Part shown: positions 61,582-64,000 of the stretch, in pieces
Position numbering within the stretch: position 1 is the first letter of the stretch
Layout of the letters: every line of letters begins with the position of its first letter
From: Pseudomaricurvus sp. HS19
GTDB taxonomy: Bacteria > Pseudomonadota > Gammaproteobacteria > Pseudomonadales > Cellvibrionaceae
Reading direction: 5' to 3'
Assembly (NCBI RefSeq): GCF_009857815.1
Contig: NZ_WVVW01000003.1
Location: forward strand, 124,001 to 188,000
DNA: 64,000 nucleotides
Notes under the pieces: model-generated
What the model was told of the DNA's origin: nothing
What the model saw: the letters and a program-made list of their open reading frames with translations, nothing else
Database searches by the model: none
Translations under genes and position numbers: made by a program

Positions 61582-61657
61582 AAAAGATCGCCCGCGGGAG
61601 CGGGCTCCTACAGCATTATCCAAGTACGTAGGAGCCCGCTCCCGCGGGCGATCTTTT
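61582..61657. repeat. REP-type inverted doublet, copy 2
   Basis: Two perfectly complementary 30-base arms (61582-61611 and 61628-61657) flank a 16-base loop. Each arm runs from AAAAGATCGC to GCTCCTAC as in copy 1; only the middle differs. It follows the end of the TetR gene and may stop its transcript. Confidence 0.88.
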
Positions 61658-61711
61658 GGGGGTAACACGATGACGGGATATACAAGGGACAGGCCCGGAT
61701 AAGCCCTGACT

Positions 61712-62260
61712 TCAACGATTGTCCACAATATCCTGCAGTGCCTGCGCCAGCCACTCCACTGCGGCTGGCGGCGCCTTGTCCCCACTCAGATATTTGGTCT
61801 GCAACACAAACCCGTTCATCAGTGTCAGCATGCTGATGGCGCGGGCCTTGGCGTTGGGAGGGCCAATCCACTGCGCCAGCGGATCCATAATGTGCTCGCG
61901 GGTGACCTTGCGGGCTATGGCCTTGGATTCGGGATCGGCAATGGCCAGCATGATGGTGGTGGTCAGTTTGGGGTTGGCCTTGCTCACCATCATCTTTGCC
62001 ATCTGTTTACCGAAGCCTGGTTTATCATCGACAAACAAGGTGTGAGTGTGAATGCCGTGGATCAGGCTCTGTTCAAACAGGTTGGCCTTGCTGCCGAAGT
62101 GGCGGGCAATCAGCGAGGATGCCACCTCTGCCCGCGTGGCAATATCCCGGATGCCGGTTTTGGCATAGCCATGTTCACCAAACAGGTCGAAGGCGGCGGC
62201 GAGAATACGGGCCTTGGTTTTTTCAGCGTTGCGGGGTTTGATGGCAGGAGTCTGGGTCAT
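61712..62260 (-). CDS. TetR/AcrR-family transcriptional regulator
   Basis: A 182-residue repressor. The N-terminal helix-turn-helix is clear: KTKARILAAAFDLFGEHGYAKTGIRDIATRAEVASSLIARHFGSKANLFEQ without gaps against the family pattern. The C-terminal ligand domain is divergent. It is divergent from the chrA gene and lies before the molybdo-enzyme gene on the same strand, so either could be its target. The gap to chrA holds ACTG-N14-CAGT, a weak inverted pair, near 62295. Confidence 0.9.
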   Translation of the reverse strand: MTQTPAIKPRNAEKTKARILAAAFDLFGEHGYAKTGIRDIATRAEVASSLIARHFGSKANLFEQSLIHGIHTHTLFVDDKPGFGKQMAKMMVSKANPKLTTTIMLAIADPESKAIARKVTREHIMDPLAQWIGPPNAKARAISMLTLMNGFVLQTKYLSGDKAPPAAVEWLAQALQDIVDNR

Positions 62261-62423
62261 GGCGGCCTCGGATAGAGGCGATTACCATAGCATACTGCCC
62301 GATTCGGTAAACAGTCCGCAGGCTGTCATCGTCGGCGTGCAGGCTAAGCCGTTTTTACCGCGGGTTGTTTTGGTGTTTGCAACATGTGCAGGCAGCAGGT
62401 CACAGGGACAGCAGAGAATTACT

Positions 62424-63641
62424 ATGTACAAAGATGTCACCCCAACGCCGGTCGCTCACAGTCCTCTGGATGTGTTTGTGGTCTTCCTGAAACTGGGCCT
62501 CACCTCCTTTGGCGGTCCCATCGCGCACCTCGGTTATTTTCACCGCGAGCTGGTGCAAAAGCGCGGCTGGGTCAGCGAAAGTCAGTACGCCCAGCTGTTG
62601 GCCCTGTGCCAGTTCCTGCCCGGGCCGGCCAGCAGCCAGCTGGGGTTTGTGTTGGGTTTGTTACGTGCCGGCTGGCGCGGGGCGTTGGCTGCGTTCGCCG
62701 GTTTTACCCTGCCATCGGTCATGCTCATGCTGGGTTTTGCAGCGCTGCTGCCCTACCTGAGTGGTTCCATTGACCTGGCGATCATCCACGGCCTGAAACT
62801 GGTGGCCTGCGCGGTGGTGGCGGATGCTGTATTGGGTATGTGGCGAAAGCTGTGCAGTGACTGGATACGCCGATTGCTGGCGGTAGCGGCGACGGTGCTG
62901 GTGTTGTGGGGCGGCTCGGCGGTCTGGCAGCTGCTGGCTGTGGCCCTGGCAGCTGTGGTGGGCGGACAGTTTTGCCGTGGCTCCCCCGCTCTGCAGACAG
63001 CGGTCGTAGCGCCGGCCTATGGCCGCAAGGCGGGTGGCATTCTGCTGTCGCTGTTTGTAATGCTGTTGGTGGGGCTCTCACTGGTGGCGGCACTGTCTTC
63101 TGAGGTCGGTGGTGTTGCTGTGGCAGATGCTTTCTATCGCGCCGGTGCGCTGGTGTTTGGTGGTGGTCATGTGGTGCTGCCGCTGTTGCAGGAGTCGGTG
63201 GTGGAGAGTGGCTGGGTGAGCGATGCCGAGTTTCTCGCCGGCTACGGTGCGGCACAGGCACTGCCCGGACCGCTGTTTGCGTTCTCCGCCTATCTTGGCT
63301 CTCTGATACCGGCGGGACCGGGAGCCGGAGCTACCGCTGCCATGGCGCTGGTGTTTATGTTCCTGCCCGGCTTTTTACTGGTGGCTGCGGTGTTGCCTTT
63401 GTGGCACCAGGTCGCCTCCGGTCAGCGACTCAGTGGTGCCGTGGCTGGCGTCAATGCGGCGGTGGTGGGGTTGCTGGCGGCGGCGCTGTACAACCCTATA
63501 TTCACTTCGGGGGTGGCGGACTGGAGTGACTTGCTGATTGCGCTGGTGGGTTTTGCCTTACTGGCGGTATGGCGTTTGTCGCCGCTGTGGGTGGTTGGCT
63601 GGTGTGTGGCCGCTGCAGTACTGCGGGCAGTGGTCTTCTGA
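62424..63641 (+). CDS. chrA: ChrA-family chromate/anion transporter
   Basis: A 405-residue inner-membrane protein with two homologous halves of five or six helices. The CHR signatures are LTSFGGPIAHLGYFHRELVQKRGW in half 1 and LVFGGGHVVLPLLQESVVESGWV in half 2, each followed by a conserved GPASSQLGFVLG or PGPLFAFSAYLG block. Members pump out chromate and some carry sulfate-like anions. The start is ATG 62424; a frame open from 62214 runs through the TetR start and is not credible. No chrB regulator is visible. Its role here may be chromate resistance, unless the sequence is a non-chromate branch. Confidence 0.9.
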   Translation: MYKDVTPTPVAHSPLDVFVVFLKLGLTSFGGPIAHLGYFHRELVQKRGWVSESQYAQLLALCQFLPGPASSQLGFVLGLLRAGWRGALAAFAGFTLPSVMLMLGFAALLPYLSGSIDLAIIHGLKLVACAVVADAVLGMWRKLCSDWIRRLLAVAATVLVLWGGSAVWQLLAVALAAVVGGQFCRGSPALQTAVVAPAYGRKAGGILLSLFVMLLVGLSLVAALSSEVGGVAVADAFYRAGALVFGGGHVVLPLLQESVVESGWVSDAEFLAGYGAAQALPGPLFAFSAYLGSLIPAGPGAGATAAMALVFMFLPGFLLVAAVLPLWHQVASGQRLSGAVAGVNAAVVGLLAAALYNPIFTSGVADWSDLLIALVGFALLAVWRLSPLWVVGWCVAAAVLRAVVF

Positions 63642-63652
63642 ATGGGCGTAGT

Positions 63653-63691
63653 CTGCCTGACTCCTGTTGGTGAGTCACAGGAGTCAGGCAG
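63653..63691. terminator. Long perfect hairpin after chrA
   Basis: The 15-bp arms CTGCCTGACTCCTGT and ACAGGAGTCAGGCAG are exactly complementary and enclose 9 bases. It lies between chrA and a convergent gene. There is no T-run, so it may act as a bidirectional or Rho-assisted terminator. Confidence 0.7.
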
Positions 63692-63727
63692 GCAGGTGTA
63701 ACGTAGATGTGTCCGGCGAAATGTTAA

Positions 63728-64000
63728 CTAGAGTTTGGTGACCGAGATCGCCATGGCAGTGGATACCTGTATGACCACTTCCCGTCCAACCTGATCTTCT
63801 CGCAGTTCAACATCCTTGCGTACAGGCACTGTCTGCACTTCACCGTCAGGGAACTGCAGGGTGACGGTGTGCTTTTCCAGATCCACGGCGGTGACAACGG
63901 CGGTGACTTCAGCGACAGCAGTCATGCTGGACGCCGGTTTACTGCCTTCGGGAGCGTCGATGGCTACTGCTGCAGCGCCGTCGGCAGTGGGAGCGTCAAT
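63728..64000 (-). CDS. Protein of unknown function, 3' part only
   Basis: An open frame that ends at 63728 and continues past the window edge, so the ATG at 63925 is not its start. The visible 90 residues begin with an Ala/Asp-rich stretch containing two IDAP motifs, then VTAVVTAVDLEKHTVTLQFPDGEVQTVPV, which looks like a small beta barrel of the type seen in periplasmic, metal- or copper-binding accessory domains. I cannot name the family. It is convergent with chrA. Confidence 0.6.
   Translation of the reverse strand: MDAPTADGAAAVAIDAPEGSKPASSMTAVAEVTAVVTAVDLEKHTVTLQFPDGEVQTVPVRKDVELREDQVGREVVIQVSTAMAISVTKL

Overview
The window is GC-rich, densely coded DNA from a chromosome, most likely of a marine Gammaproteobacterium. 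The order Cellvibrionales (Halieaceae/Spongiibacteraceae-like) is my guess, from the Rieske oxygenase and acyl-CoA genes, the aryl-polyene cluster and the general gene style; nothing in the sequence proves it. I found no rRNA, tRNA, CRISPR array, prophage or intact insertion sequence.

Region 1 (1-15.7 kb) looks catabolic. It holds an aldo/keto reductase, a nitronate monooxygenase, a very long 2-oxoacid (indolepyruvate-type) ferredoxin oxidoreductase, a VOC protein, a Rieske ring-hydroxylating oxygenase with its own Rieske ferredoxin, two acyl-CoA dehydrogenases in tandem, an acryloyl-CoA-reductase-like MDR enzyme, a double-MaoC hydratase and an acyl-CoA ligase. Together they suggest hydroxylation, CoA activation and beta-oxidation of a cyclic or aryl/alkyl acid whose identity I cannot determine.

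Region 2 (15.7-27.3 kb) holds a globin-like protein, an MFS exporter with a SnoaL-like partner, a DmeF-type metal exporter with a histidine-rich loop, and a LacI regulator. A 34-bp perfect palindrome separates the LacI gene from a secreted esterase-like protein, a GH3 glycosidase and a membrane-anchored sulfatase: a small regulated glycan or conjugate degradation locus.

Region 3 (27.3-56.5 kb) is the highlight. It is a large aryl-polyene gene cluster whose central 19-gene minus-strand operon (55101 down to 37943) follows the canonical apeC to apeR order. Into this are inserted an aromatic amino-acid ammonia-lyase, a halogenase/hydroxylase-like flavoprotein and a membrane methyltransferase. 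Beside it lie a DarA-DarB-unknown-BtrH-like operon, a second ketosynthase/chain-length-factor/ACP set with an ABC exporter, and a double hot-dog dehydratase. This combination is what one would expect for a flexirubin-like aryl-polyene/dialkylresorcinol ester in a proteobacterium. A phosphopantetheinyl transferase sits at the cluster edge. A 656-bp imperfect palindrome centred on a REP-type hairpin separates the dar operon from the second ketosynthase operon.

Region 4 (56.5-64 kb) holds eutBC (ethanolamine ammonia-lyase), an EthD-domain protein, a molybdopterin oxidoreductase with a candidate operator, a second REP doublet, a TetR regulator, a ChrA-type transporter and the 3' part of a small protein that runs off the edge.
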